From: Desulfovibrio sp. UCD-KL4C | Lineage (GTDB): Bacteria > Desulfobacterota > Desulfovibrionia > Desulfovibrionales > Desulfovibrionaceae | DNA: 64,000 nt | Assembly (NCBI RefSeq): GCF_006210265.1 | Contig: NZ_VCNC01000001.1 | Location: forward strand, 878,843-942,842 | Direction of reading: 5' to 3' | Shown here: positions 7,480 to 16,574 of the stretch, piece after piece | Layout of the letters: every line of letters begins with the position of its first letter | How positions within the stretch are numbered: position 1 is the stretch's first letter | Notes under the pieces: generated by a model | Database searches by the model: none | What the model saw: only the letters and a program-made list of their open reading frames with translations | Told to the model about the DNA's origin: nothing | Program-made: the position numbers and the translations under genes

Positions 7480-8991
7480 TTAATCAATTCTGCTGGTGCG
7501 TCCAAAAAGCTCTGTCATTTCTCCCAGACGCTCACGTATTAGTTGTGTGAGCTGTCCTGGAACAAGTTTCCAGCCCCAGTTGCCGTCTGCTTCACCAGGG
7601 ATGTTCATGCGTGCTTTTCCGTCAAGATTAAGTAAATCCTGAACCTGAAAAATACACAGGCAGGCTACACTGGACATCAAAAGCCTGATCAGCTCCCAAG
7701 AAATTTTAGATTCGTCTATCCAGTCATGTCCTAGATACGACAACATGTTTTTGCGGCTTACTCCATCCGCATCATTATTGAACCATCCACGGTTGGTGTT
7801 ATTGTCATGCGTACCGGTGTATACGACTGAATTTCGCGTATGATTGTGAAGAGCATCACCGCATATACCGATGTCTTCTCCGAAAGAAAATTGAAGAATA
7901 CTCATGCCAGGAAATTGAAAGCGGTCTCTAAGGTACGCAACATCCTGTGTAATATGACCTAAATCTTCAGCGATAATACGTAGGCAACCCGTTCCGCAGG
8001 TAACCATTTCAAAAAGTTTATGCCCTGGAGCCTGAACCCAGTATCCTTCAACAGCGGATTTTGCTTCGGCTGGAACTTCCCAGTATGCTGAAAACCCTCT
8101 AAAATGATCAAGTCTGGCCCAGTTATATAATCCTAAATTATGTTTAAGCCTGCTGGCCCACCAGCCGAATCCATCCTGCTGAAGAACTTCCCAGTTATAA
8201 ACCGGATTTCCCCATAGTTGGCCTGTTTCACTGAAGTAATCAGGCGGAACTCCTGCCACGCAATATGGATTGCCGTTTTCATCGAGTTTGAAAATTCTTC
8301 TATTAGCCCAGACATCAGAGCTGTCGTGAGTGACGTAGATGGGTATGTCGCCGATGAGTTCGACACCGATTTCATCAAGGTGATCGCGAAGTTGTCCCCA
8401 TTGCCGGAAAAAAATCCATTGGCTAAATTTAACAAATAATATTTCCTGTTCCAGCAATTCTCCCCAATAGCGCAGGCTTTCTTCTGTACGATCTCTTATG
8501 TCCTCAGGCCAGTTCGTCCATTTTTCTCCGTTTAAATGCAGTTTAAGAGCAGTAAACAGCGCAAAATCATTAATCCAGTGCATGTTGTCGAATAAAAACT
8601 GGGTAAAGACATGGTCATCAAGTAAATTATTGGCAACGCGCGAGAAGGCTAAACGGAGAAGGGTTTCTTTTGCACGGGTCGACGCATTAAAATCAACTTT
8701 ATCTGAATCTGGAATAGCAAAATTATTTATTTCTTCATTATCAAGCAATCCGTATTGGACCATAAGTTCTGGACTTATCAGCAGCGGATTGGCGGCAAAT
8801 GCTGAAAATCCTGAATAAGGTGAGTTGCAAAGTTCACTCGCTGTAGGAGTTATGGGCAGAACCTGCCAAAACCTCTGTCCTGCTTCAGCCAGAAAGTCTG
8901 CAAATTCATAAGCTTCCGGGCCGATATCTCCGACTCCGAATCTTGACGGTAATGATGTGAAATGTAGAAGTATTCCGCTGGAACGTTTCAT
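7480..8991 (-). CDS. malQ: 4-alpha-glucanotransferase (amylomaltase) MalQ
   Basis: MalQ transfers maltooligosyl units between alpha-1,4-glucans. This 503-residue GH77 protein starts with SGILLHFTSLPSRFGVGDIG and contains the intact catalytic regions: RLDHFRGF (nucleophile Asp), IAEDLG (acid/base Glu) and TGTHDNNT (transition-state Asp). It also has YSGFSAFAANPLLI and GDIPIYVTHDSSDVW. The length is normal. AAGGAG precedes the ATG by 7 bases. It lies 100 bases downstream of the TreZ-like gene on the same strand, suggesting one glycogen or maltodextrin unit. Confidence 0.97.
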   Translation of the reverse strand: MKRSSGILLHFTSLPSRFGVGDIGPEAYEFADFLAEAGQRFWQVLPITPTASELCNSPYSGFSAFAANPLLISPELMVQYGLLDNEEINNFAIPDSDKVDFNASTRAKETLLRLAFSRVANNLLDDHVFTQFLFDNMHWINDFALFTALKLHLNGEKWTNWPEDIRDRTEESLRYWGELLEQEILFVKFSQWIFFRQWGQLRDHLDEIGVELIGDIPIYVTHDSSDVWANRRIFKLDENGNPYCVAGVPPDYFSETGQLWGNPVYNWEVLQQDGFGWWASRLKHNLGLYNWARLDHFRGFSAYWEVPAEAKSAVEGYWVQAPGHKLFEMVTCGTGCLRIIAEDLGHITQDVAYLRDRFQFPGMSILQFSFGEDIGICGDALHNHTRNSVVYTGTHDNNTNRGWFNNDADGVSRKNMLSYLGHDWIDESKISWELIRLLMSSVACLCIFQVQDLLNLDGKARMNIPGEADGNWGWKLVPGQLTQLIRERLGEMTELFGRTSRID

Positions 8992-9091
8992 TATAAGCTC
9001 CTTCGTTGATCAAAGATGATATACTATTATATCACAGAGCATGGTCCATATGTCCAGCTACTTTATTTTCAGCAAAGGAATGAAAATCAGA

Positions 9092-10942
9092 TTATATGTT
9101 CACAGGGGTATGAAAATATAATGCAAAAGATTGCGCAGCAAGTTCAAGTGGTTTGGCTGGTGACAAAATTTTATCAAGAGGTACACCGTGACCTTCGAAG
9201 GATCGAGCTCCGCTATAGAGTTTAAGTGTCCATGGTCCCGCCGGCAGATATGATTCAAGTTTTTCCGAGATTGCTATTTTATTAAAATTAAAAATGACTA
9301 CCGCGTACCTTTCATCAGAAGTTGAAGGATTTCTGAGCATCAGGATAACTCCTTGCTTAATCTCCTGAACCTGGCATCTGTTGTGACATGGCTCTTTTAG
9401 TGCAGGGTGCTCTTTTCTTAGAAGTAACATTTTCTTATAGAACTTAAGCATGGCTGTTCCCTGCTCAGAATCTTTTTTATTCCAATCCAACTGACTGGCG
9501 GTGAAGGATGATGCTTCATTGTGATCAAACTGTTTTTTAAGGCTAAATTCAAGATTCTGGTAGTGTTTACTCAATGTTTTGTTCAAGCTGGGAGCTGTGG
9601 AATGGTCTGAAAAATAATTGAATGGTGCTGTTTCTCCATACTCTTCTCCCATGAAAAGTAATGGCGTGTAGGGAGAGAGAAGTACGACTCCGGCACTTAG
9701 TTTAGCCGCTTCAAATCCTTCTTTTCTGATTGTTCTGCATTCTTGTCCTGTGCAGATAGTTTGTTCATGATTTTGGGAGTAAATAATTAAATTGCTGCCT
9801 GAGAATTGTTGATTATTGCAGCCATGGATTCTTTTTCTGTAATCAGAAAACTCTCCCCGATATGCGAATCCGTATTGCATCGCTGATACCATTTTTTCAG
9901 GATATTTATAGTCTCGGAAAATCCCGTTAATATCTCCTGTTATCCTGTAGTGAAGGGCGTGATGGAAATCTTCATCCCATAGAGCATCAAAGCCGTATCC
10001 ACCTTTGTCAATAGGTTGTATTGAGCGTGTGGAGTTGTGTTGATCATTAATTATTAAAACACATTTTCTGTTATTTGCTTTTTCAAAATTTCTGATCCGT
10101 GTAGACACTTCTTCCAGAAAATGCATTGGGCTTTGATCGTAAATTGTTTCTGCGTTATTTATGCGCAATCCATCGATGTGAAAGTCGCGCAGCCATGATA
10201 GAGCGCACTGGATATAGAATTCGCGAACTCCGAAACTATATTGCTCATCAAAATTAATAGCTTTCCCTTGTGTTGTTGTATGTATGTCACAAAAAAAATA
10301 ATCGAAAGCTGAGCTTAAGTTTTTTACAATGTTATGCTGACAAAATTCTACTACAAGAATTACAGCTATTCCGCGCTCATGGCTTGCTCTAACCAAAGCT
10401 TTTAATTCATCGGGCGTTCCGTAATTATTGTGAACAGCATACGGAAAAATAGTTTTATTTCCCCATCCGCGATGCCCAGCAAACTGTGCAACGGGCAGAA
10501 GCTCCAATGTGTTTATTCCAAGCTCAACCAGATGATCAAGTTTGGACATAAGGCCGCGTATTGTTCCTTCTTTAGTAAAAGTTCCGACATGAGCTTCGTA
10601 AATTATCATTTCGCTTATTGGCAGACCGGAAAAATTGTCTCCTTCCCAGTCAAATTTATGATGATCAAATACAGTTGAGTAGGAATTTATCCCCTCAGGC
10701 TGCCATAGAGATGCCGGGTCAGGAATTTTTTTTGATTCATCAAGTAGAAATGAATATGAGGTATTCGGAGTGATATTTTTTAAGGTTAATTCGTGAAAAC
10801 CATAGTCGGCTTGATCCATCTTAAATTTATGATCAGGGTCATTATTAAAATTAATTTCAACCTTTGGGATATGAGGTGCAAATAGTCTGAACATGCAATC
10901 ACCATTTTCATCAAACCGTGCTCCGAAGTGTTTTTTTGTCAT
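9092..10942 (-). CDS. TreZ-like GH13 protein with all catalytic residues replaced (probable pseudoenzyme)
   Basis: The 616 residues follow the architecture of malto-oligosyltrehalose trehalohydrolase (TreZ): an N-terminal CBM48-like beta domain (about 1-95), the YEAHVGTFT entry to the (beta/alpha)8 barrel, ELLPVAQFAGHRGWGN, LLFMGEEYGETAPFNYFSDH and a C-terminal beta domain. The active-site motifs are degenerate. Region I reads VVEFCQHN instead of DVVYNH. Region II reads DGLRINNAE, so the nucleophile Asp is Asn. Region III reads LIINDQHN where the acid/base Glu is expected. Region IV reads QNHEQ instead of QNHDQ. The frame is intact over the full length, so this is not a decayed gene. It sits upstream of malQ. 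Binding or regulation of glucan is a plausible role but inferred; trehalohydrolase activity is unlikely. Confidence 0.85.
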   Translation of the reverse strand: MTKKHFGARFDENGDCMFRLFAPHIPKVEINFNNDPDHKFKMDQADYGFHELTLKNITPNTSYSFLLDESKKIPDPASLWQPEGINSYSTVFDHHKFDWEGDNFSGLPISEMIIYEAHVGTFTKEGTIRGLMSKLDHLVELGINTLELLPVAQFAGHRGWGNKTIFPYAVHNNYGTPDELKALVRASHERGIAVILVVEFCQHNIVKNLSSAFDYFFCDIHTTTQGKAINFDEQYSFGVREFYIQCALSWLRDFHIDGLRINNAETIYDQSPMHFLEEVSTRIRNFEKANNRKCVLIINDQHNSTRSIQPIDKGGYGFDALWDEDFHHALHYRITGDINGIFRDYKYPEKMVSAMQYGFAYRGEFSDYRKRIHGCNNQQFSGSNLIIYSQNHEQTICTGQECRTIRKEGFEAAKLSAGVVLLSPYTPLLFMGEEYGETAPFNYFSDHSTAPSLNKTLSKHYQNLEFSLKKQFDHNEASSFTASQLDWNKKDSEQGTAMLKFYKKMLLLRKEHPALKEPCHNRCQVQEIKQGVILMLRNPSTSDERYAVVIFNFNKIAISEKLESYLPAGPWTLKLYSGARSFEGHGVPLDKILSPAKPLELAAQSFALYFHTPVNI

Positions 10943-11070
10943 TCTTGCTCTCTTAAATGCGGTTTTTATTTTAAATCTGAGTTATAGTATAATTAAAGCA
11001 AGTTTCGTTCGGCCCGTCTTTTGCATGTGAATGAGTACTTACAGTACGTAACACAATGAGGAGGCAGACT

Positions 11071-11424
11071 ATGAACAACACTATTAAGTCAGGCGTATCG
11101 AAAGAACATGTACAGATAGCTGAGGTTATGGCTGGTGATAAATCAGTTTTACATGAGCTTGATTTTCAAGATATCGCCATTTCAACCGTTGCCGTAAATG
11201 CTCTTAAAAGAGCAGCTACGGCCGTAATGCAAAAATTTTTTCCGGGTAGCCAACCTGAAAAACTAACAGATTCTCAGGCGGTAGCCTTTTTTATAGACAG
11301 AGTCTTTTGGGACCAAAATTCTAAGGGATTGATCCTTTGTGCTGACGCTGCCAGTCGTAGTTTTTGTATTCCTATTCCAAGTAATCACTGGCATATGAAA
11401 ACAGATCTTGGAACCATTCAGTAA
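11071..11424 (+). CDS. Unknown 117-aa soluble protein
   Basis: A strong GAGGAGG site at 11058-11064 fixes the ATG at 11071. The 117-residue product has no signal peptide or membrane segment. It contains QAVAFFIDRVFWDQNSKGLI, then LCADAASRSFCIPIPSNHW near the C-terminus. I do not recognise a family. It is monocistronic, framed by its own promoter region and a clear terminator, so it is probably an expressed gene of the lineage. It is divergent from the TreZ-like gene. Confidence 0.75.
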   Translation: MNNTIKSGVSKEHVQIAEVMAGDKSVLHELDFQDIAISTVAVNALKRAATAVMQKFFPGSQPEKLTDSQAVAFFIDRVFWDQNSKGLILCADAASRSFCIPIPSNHWHMKTDLGTIQ

Positions 11425-11462
11425 ATATTTTTATAACTTATTGCAAGTAAAAATAGAATAAC

Positions 11463-11485
11463 AGGAGGCATAGCCTCCTTTTTTT
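11463..11485 (+). terminator. Terminator after the 117-aa gene
   Basis: A 7-bp stem AGGAGGC / GCCTCCT with an ATA loop is followed by a run of T. Confidence 0.85.
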
Positions 11486-11637
11486 GTATTTAAATATAGA
11501 TTTATACTTTTAAAAACAATAAAAGCTATAATGGTTGAGTGCAGATTGTAAGAGGGATGTAACTCTTAAGTAACACTTAAAACCGAATAATTGAGGTATT
11601 GTTTTACTACTAAAAACAAGTAGCAAGGGAGTACAAA

Positions 11638-13512
11638 GTGGTTAATGAGATCTGTTCCGATCTGTTTAAATTGAGGTCACCTTTTGAGGATCCATTCAGA
11701 GGGGCTCTTTTTTCTTTATTAGAAAAACCATTATCAAGTTTGCTCTGTCTTCCTAAGTTAAATTCAATGTATAAAAAGGCTTCTGATGAGCATTACTGGA
11801 AAGGTGAGCCTGATTTTATAGGTAAGGCTCTTGATTTACTGGGAGTCTCCTCTGAAATTTCGGAGAATGAATTAAAAAAAATACCCAGTTCTGGTGGATC
11901 TGTAGTTGTATCAAATCATCCATTTGGAGTTGTTGAGGGTCTGGTTCTCATCAGAGCTCTTAAAACAGTACGACCAGATGTTAAAATTATGGCTAATTTT
12001 ATGCTTGGCCTTATTCCTGAGATGCATGAACATCTGATTTCAGTTGATCCATTCGGAAGTAAAAAATCGCATAGTGATAATATTTCCGGCTTGAAGGAAG
12101 CTGTTAAGTGGGTAAAGTCTGGTGGTATGCTCGTTGTTTTTCCGGCAGGAGAAGTTTCAAACTTAAAACTCAATGGAGGAAAAGTTGAAGATTCTGCTTG
12201 GAGTCCAACCATTGGCGGAATAATTAAAAGGACAGGAGCAAATGTAGTACCTGTTTTCTTTAATGGTCGTAACAGTTTTGTATTTCAACTTATGGGAATT
12301 ATCCATCCACACCTGCGGACTATGCTGATTCCCCGCGAAAATCTTAATAAACAGTCTGATACTGTAAAATTTGCGGTTGGAAGTACTGTTACAGGAGAGC
12401 GGTTATCATCGTTTGAGACAAATCAAGACTTGATTGAGTATCTAAGGTTCAGAACATACTCACTCAAATCACGCTTTAAAATTAAGAAAAAATCTAATCT
12501 TCCGGTATTTAAAAAGAAACTTAAACCTTTGTGTGAGAAAGTTTCACCGAATAGAATTATTGCAGAAATTAATTCACTTTCAATTGAAAGTAAGCTTGCT
12601 GAAAATAATGAGTTTACAGTCTATGAAGTTCATTCGGCAAAATGCCCGTTTATATTGCGTGAGCTTGGAAGATTGCGTGAGAAGACATTTCGCACAGTTG
12701 GTGAAGGAACTGGAAAGCCTGTTGATGTTGATAGGTTTGATAATACTTTCATTCATCTAGTGCTTTGGAATCATAAAAATAATGAAATTGCAGGGGCATA
12801 TCGCATCGCCCGTACAGATGAGCAGGTTGAGCATTATGGAATGAAGGGTGTCTACAGCGATTCATTTTTTAGATTTACGGATGATTTTTTTAAAAGTGTA
12901 ACTCCGGCTCTTGAGCTTGGTCGTTCGTTTATACGGCCTGCGTATCAGAAAAATTATGCGTCTCTTTTGATGCTTTGGAAAGGAATTGCCGGATATTTAT
13001 CCAAGAATCCCAAATATCGTTACTTATTCGGATGCGTCAGCATTACAAATGATTACAAAAAAATATCACGAGAATACATGGCGGATTCACTTATGCGTCA
13101 TCATGGCAGAGCTGATCTTGCAACAATGATCTCACCTGCCAAGCCTTTAAAGTTTAAAAAACTTAAGTACTGGCAGAAATGTCTGCCGCAGTCGGCTTTT
13201 TCCGAACCGGATGATCTGGAAAAAGTTGTGCAGGATATTGAAGGGGGGCAAGGTATTCCTGTCCTGATTCGCCATTATTTGAAGATAGGTGGAAGGATTG
13301 TAGGATTCAATGTTGATCCTGATTTCAGTAACTCGCTTGACGGGCTTATTGTTGTCGATCTGCTTGAAACCTCCGAGAGAAGCCTAGCTAAGTTTATGGG
13401 CAAAGAAAAATCCAGCTGTTATCTGGAGTACCACAAAGATTTAGAATCAGCGCGGGGTAAGGTTAATGATGAAGAGTTGAGTTCCAAAGATATTGATCGA
13501 ATCGCAGTCTGA
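11638..13512 (+). CDS. Two-domain acyltransferase, OlsF-like (PlsC-type plus GNAT/hemolysin-type)
   Basis: Residues about 60-290 form a lysophospholipid-acyltransferase-like domain with VVVSNHPFGVVEGLVL (a variant of the NHxxxxD box, with Glu) and FPAGEVSN. Residues about 310-500 match the ornithine-lipid N-acyltransferase/hemolysin-like GNAT domain (REKTFRTVGEGTGKP, ALELGRSFIRPAYQKN, LFGCVSIT). This order is that of OlsF, a bifunctional enzyme that builds ornithine lipids. In it the C-terminal half attaches a 3-hydroxyacyl chain to ornithine and the N-terminal half adds the second acyl chain. The 624-residue length fits. The start is GTG with AAGGGAG about 7 bases upstream. The substrate (ornithine, glycine or another amine) cannot be read from sequence. 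Confidence 0.8.
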   Translation: MVNEICSDLFKLRSPFEDPFRGALFSLLEKPLSSLLCLPKLNSMYKKASDEHYWKGEPDFIGKALDLLGVSSEISENELKKIPSSGGSVVVSNHPFGVVEGLVLIRALKTVRPDVKIMANFMLGLIPEMHEHLISVDPFGSKKSHSDNISGLKEAVKWVKSGGMLVVFPAGEVSNLKLNGGKVEDSAWSPTIGGIIKRTGANVVPVFFNGRNSFVFQLMGIIHPHLRTMLIPRENLNKQSDTVKFAVGSTVTGERLSSFETNQDLIEYLRFRTYSLKSRFKIKKKSNLPVFKKKLKPLCEKVSPNRIIAEINSLSIESKLAENNEFTVYEVHSAKCPFILRELGRLREKTFRTVGEGTGKPVDVDRFDNTFIHLVLWNHKNNEIAGAYRIARTDEQVEHYGMKGVYSDSFFRFTDDFFKSVTPALELGRSFIRPAYQKNYASLLMLWKGIAGYLSKNPKYRYLFGCVSITNDYKKISREYMADSLMRHHGRADLATMISPAKPLKFKKLKYWQKCLPQSAFSEPDDLEKVVQDIEGGQGIPVLIRHYLKIGGRIVGFNVDPDFSNSLDGLIVVDLLETSERSLAKFMGKEKSSCYLEYHKDLESARGKVNDEELSSKDIDRIAV

Positions 13513-13544
13513 TTGACTGTAATATAGTTTAATAGGATGAAAAC

Positions 13545-13580
13545 GCCTCTCACTTTTTCAAGTGAGAGGCTTATTTTTTT
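13545..13580 (+). terminator. Bidirectional terminator between the acyltransferase and threonine aldolase genes
   Basis: The 11-bp stem GCCTCTCACTT / AAGTGAGAGGC is followed by TTATTTTTTTT on the plus strand. A-rich sequence at 13538-13544 gives a weak U-tract on the minus strand, so it may serve both convergent genes. Confidence 0.85.
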
Positions 13581-13613
13581 TATTAGTATCCTTGCAAACT
13601 AGGTCTTGCATGA

Positions 13614-14633
13614 TTAAATAAGATCTTTCAAGGAGCTGACGAAGTTCTCGACATCTTCTTCTGTTGTTGCCCATGACGTCATCCAGCGAACTTCTGATGC
13701 TGATTCATCCCATACATAGAAAGGGAATTTTTCTTGCAACTGAGGGATGACATGAGGAGGAACTGTTACAAACACAGCATTGGTTTCCACAGGATGTGTA
13801 ATTTTAACTTCACTGATTTCTTGAACTTTGTGAGCTAGAATAGTAGCGAGTTCGTTTGCTTTGGTAGCGTTCTTTTTCCATAGCTCATCAGTCAGCAGAG
13901 CTTTAAACTGTGCTCCAACATAACGCATTTTAGAGATAAGCTGCATGCCTTGTTTACGGACAAATTCGAAGTTTTTACCGATTTCAGGATTGATAAAGAT
14001 AGCAGCTTCGGCGCACATGCATCCGTTCTTAGTGCCGCCGAAGGAAAGAACATCAACACCGCAGTCAACAGTCATTTCTTTGAAACTGGCTCCAAGACGG
14101 ATTGCTGCGTTGGCTAGTCTTGCTCCGTCCATATGGACCAGCAGACCTTGTTCATGAGCGTAGTCGCAAATAGCTTTTGTTTCAGCAAGCGTATAAACAG
14201 TTCCTAGCTCCGTGTTTTGGGCTATTGATATAACGGCTGGCTGACTTTGGTGTACATCTTTTCGTCCTGCCAGCAGCGGGGCGATTGATTCGACATTGAG
14301 CTTGCCGTGAACAGCTTCAGCATGGATAATCTTTATCCCTGCAATAGCTTCAACTGCGCCGCATTCGTCGACATTTATATGTGCTGTGTCTGCGCATATG
14401 ACGCTGTTCCAACTATTTGTTATGTGTTTGAGGATCAGCGTATTAGTGGCAGTTCCGGTTGCCATAAAAAATATTTTAGCATCACTTCCGAAATGTTTTG
14501 AAAAAAGTTCTAAAGCTGCTTCTGAAACAGGATCGTTGCCATAGGAACTCATGTCGTCACTATTGACGTTGATAATTTCCTGCATGATTAACGGGTGTAC
14601 TCCAGAATAGTTATCACTGGCGAATGCTCGCAT
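13614..14633 (-). CDS. ltaE: Low-specificity L-threonine aldolase
   Basis: This PLP enzyme cleaves L-threonine or allo-threonine to glycine and acetaldehyde. The 339 residues show the family opening FASDNYSGVHP, MSSYGNDP, the FFMATGTATN loop, HMDGARLANA with the PLP-pairing Asp, and SFGGTKNGCM carrying the Schiff-base lysine. The length is typical. CTGGAG stands before the ATG. The gene is monocistronic by position. Confidence 0.92.
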   Translation of the reverse strand: MRAFASDNYSGVHPLIMQEIINVNSDDMSSYGNDPVSEAALELFSKHFGSDAKIFFMATGTATNTLILKHITNSWNSVICADTAHINVDECGAVEAIAGIKIIHAEAVHGKLNVESIAPLLAGRKDVHQSQPAVISIAQNTELGTVYTLAETKAICDYAHEQGLLVHMDGARLANAAIRLGASFKEMTVDCGVDVLSFGGTKNGCMCAEAAIFINPEIGKNFEFVRKQGMQLISKMRYVGAQFKALLTDELWKKNATKANELATILAHKVQEISEVKITHPVETNAVFVTVPPHVIPQLQEKFPFYVWDESASEVRWMTSWATTEEDVENFVSSLKDLI

Positions 14634-14860
14634 TTTATTATCTCCAGATAGTTGATTAAGTTTCGATAGCAGAAAATATGTATAGAATACTGATTAGTCA
14701 ACCAAGGCTAAGAATGTAAGTGGCATCTATCACAGAAATAAGTCATGTCTTTGGCTAGTATTGTAAAAAATGAGATTTTGACATTATAGTGAGTGAATAT
14801 GTTTAAATTTAGGTTTAATTGCTTACTCTTTATCGAGTTAGCCGGAGGTTTTGCACTGTA

Positions 14861-15685
14861 ATGAGCTCCGAAAAAGTTATAAGTTTTTCAAATGTAAGTT
14901 TCAGATATGGCCCCCATGACGTTATTGATGACGTCAGTTTTGATATTTTAAAGGGGGATTATCTTGCTATTCTCGGCCCTAACGGAGGCGGTAAAACAAC
15001 TCTGCTTAAACTTTTGCTGGGCCTGTTAAGTCCTCGAAAAGGTTGTGTTGAGGTTCTTGGTACGACTCCGGGGAAGCATGGCGGGCAGATAGGATATATG
15101 CCGCAATATACATCTGTTTCGGAAAGTTTTCCGATAACAGTGCGCGATGCTGTGCTCATGGGAAAAGTCTCCCCCGGACTCAAAGGAGTCTTCGGGATAA
15201 AATTTGGAAAAAGTGCTTCGTCCACAGTAGAAAAAGCTCTTGAGCGGGTGGGGATGCTTTCGCATATCAACCGGAGAGTTTCAGATCTTTCAGGTGGACA
15301 GAAGCAGCGAGTCTTTATCGCACGCGCCATTGTTGATGAACCAAAGATTATCTTGCTCGATGAACCTACTGCAAGCATTGATCAGGCTGGAAAAAACAGC
15401 CTTTACTGCCTGCTTAGGGAGCTTAATGAGGATATGACAGTTGTTATGGTTAGCCATGACATCTCTGTTCTTGGTCAGGGGGTTAAGTCTGTGGCATGTG
15501 TTAATAGAAAGGTTCATATACATGATCAGCCTAAAATAACCCGCGAATTATTAAGCGAAGCGTACGGTGAGAATGAACGTGGATCGTGTCCTATTGAACT
15601 TATCACTCATGGAGAGTTTCCGCATAGAGTGCTTGAATTTCATGATAAGTCTGACCGCAAACCTGAAGGAGACTGGCATGATTGA
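14861..15685 (+). CDS. ABC transporter ATPase, ZnuC/MntB-type
   Basis: This ATPase of a divalent-metal importer has 274 residues, with Walker A GPNGGGKTTLLKL, the Q-loop YMPQYTSV, the signature LSGGQKQR, Walker B IILLDEPTA and a following switch His in MVSHD. The C-terminus carries a His-containing tail (ITHGEFPHR), common in ZnuC-type proteins. The start at 14861 gives the natural N-terminus MSSEKVISFSNVSF; the GGAGG at 14844-14848 is somewhat far (13 bases). An upstream in-frame TTG at 14819 is less likely. The 3' end overlaps the permease gene by 8 bases. No substrate-binding protein gene lies beside it, so the metal (Zn or Mn) is inferred from family only. Confidence 0.88.
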   Translation: MSSEKVISFSNVSFRYGPHDVIDDVSFDILKGDYLAILGPNGGGKTTLLKLLLGLLSPRKGCVEVLGTTPGKHGGQIGYMPQYTSVSESFPITVRDAVLMGKVSPGLKGVFGIKFGKSASSTVEKALERVGMLSHINRRVSDLSGGQKQRVFIARAIVDEPKIILLDEPTASIDQAGKNSLYCLLRELNEDMTVVMVSHDISVLGQGVKSVACVNRKVHIHDQPKITRELLSEAYGENERGSCPIELITHGEFPHRVLEFHDKSDRKPEGDWHD

Positions 15686-16493
15686 GGCTCTTGGCTACGA
15701 ATTTATGCGTAATGCTTTGATCGCGGGGCTGCTGGCTTCTATTATCTGCGGTATTATCGGCTCACTTGTAGTGGTTAACCGTGTTGTACTTCTTGCCGGA
15801 GGAATAGCTCATGCTTCGTATGGTGGTGTAGGGTTGGCATTTTTTCTAGGCCTTCCCATGCTTCCGGTTACTGCGGCTTTTGCTGTGTGCGCTGCTCTGC
15901 TTATGGCTCTCGTTACTATGCGGGTGAAAGAGCGAGCGGATACCTTCGTTGGTGTTATGTGGGCTGGAGGTATGGCGCTTGGTATTATTCTGCTGGATAT
16001 TACTCCTGGATATAATGTTGACCTTATGAGTTATCTTTTCGGAGGAATTCTGGCCACTCCAAAGTCCGATCTACTCTTGATGACTGCGTTGGCAGTTATC
16101 GTTCTATCAGTCGTTTTTGCGTGCTATAAAGGGTTATGGGCTATGTCATTTGACGAGGATTTTGCCAGAGCCAGAGGTGTTCCTGTTACACTGCTTTATT
16201 TTATAATGCTCGCACTGATAGCTCTTAGCGTAGTGATGGTAATCCGTGTTGTCGGGCTTATTCTGGTTATTGCACTTTTGACGATTCCTCCGCAGATTGC
16301 AGAAAGCAGAACCTCATCACTGCATACAATGATGATACTATCTAGTTTGCTTAGCATAATTTTTTGCGTGACGGGATTGCTTTTATCTTACGAACTGAAT
16401 GTTTCGTCAGGGGCAACTATCATCGGAGTCAGTGTAGTAGGATTCGCGATTTCTCTTTTAATAAATAAAGTTAGAGGCTGCCAAACAATTTAA
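15678..16493 (+). CDS. ABC transporter permease, ZnuB-type
   Basis: This is an integral membrane subunit of the ABC-3 family: 271 residues with about eight hydrophobic helices. Family landmarks are LVVVNRVVLLAGGIAHASYGGVGLAFFLG, GVMWAGGMALGII, DEDFARARGVP (the coupling-helix region) and VVGLILVIALLTIPPQIAE. The ATG lies inside the last codons of the ATPase gene (8-base overlap), showing translational coupling. Together they import a divalent metal, probably Zn2+ or Mn2+. The binding protein must be encoded elsewhere. Confidence 0.9.
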   Translation: MIEALGYEFMRNALIAGLLASIICGIIGSLVVVNRVVLLAGGIAHASYGGVGLAFFLGLPMLPVTAAFAVCAALLMALVTMRVKERADTFVGVMWAGGMALGIILLDITPGYNVDLMSYLFGGILATPKSDLLLMTALAVIVLSVVFACYKGLWAMSFDEDFARARGVPVTLLYFIMLALIALSVVMVIRVVGLILVIALLTIPPQIAESRTSSLHTMMILSSLLSIIFCVTGLLLSYELNVSSGATIIGVSVVGFAISLLINKVRGCQTI

Positions 16494-16513
16494 AAATATC
16501 ATCTTTTAAATCG

Positions 16514-16556
16514 AAAAGCCGCATCTCTGTATAGAAATAGATGCGGCTTTTTTATT
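16514..16556 (+). terminator. Bidirectional terminator between znuB-like and kinase genes
   Basis: The 11-bp stem AAGCCGCATCT / AGATGCGGCTT with a 12-base loop is followed by TTTTTA on the plus strand. On the minus strand the U-tract is interrupted (TTTTCGATTT). Confidence 0.85.
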
Positions 16557-16574
16557 GTTAAGCTTGTTCAAGTT

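Noticed and set aside
9016-9225. Plus-strand open frame of 69 codons
   Set aside because: It overlaps the end of the TreZ-like gene in antisense, has no ribosome-binding site, and its residues show no protein-like pattern.
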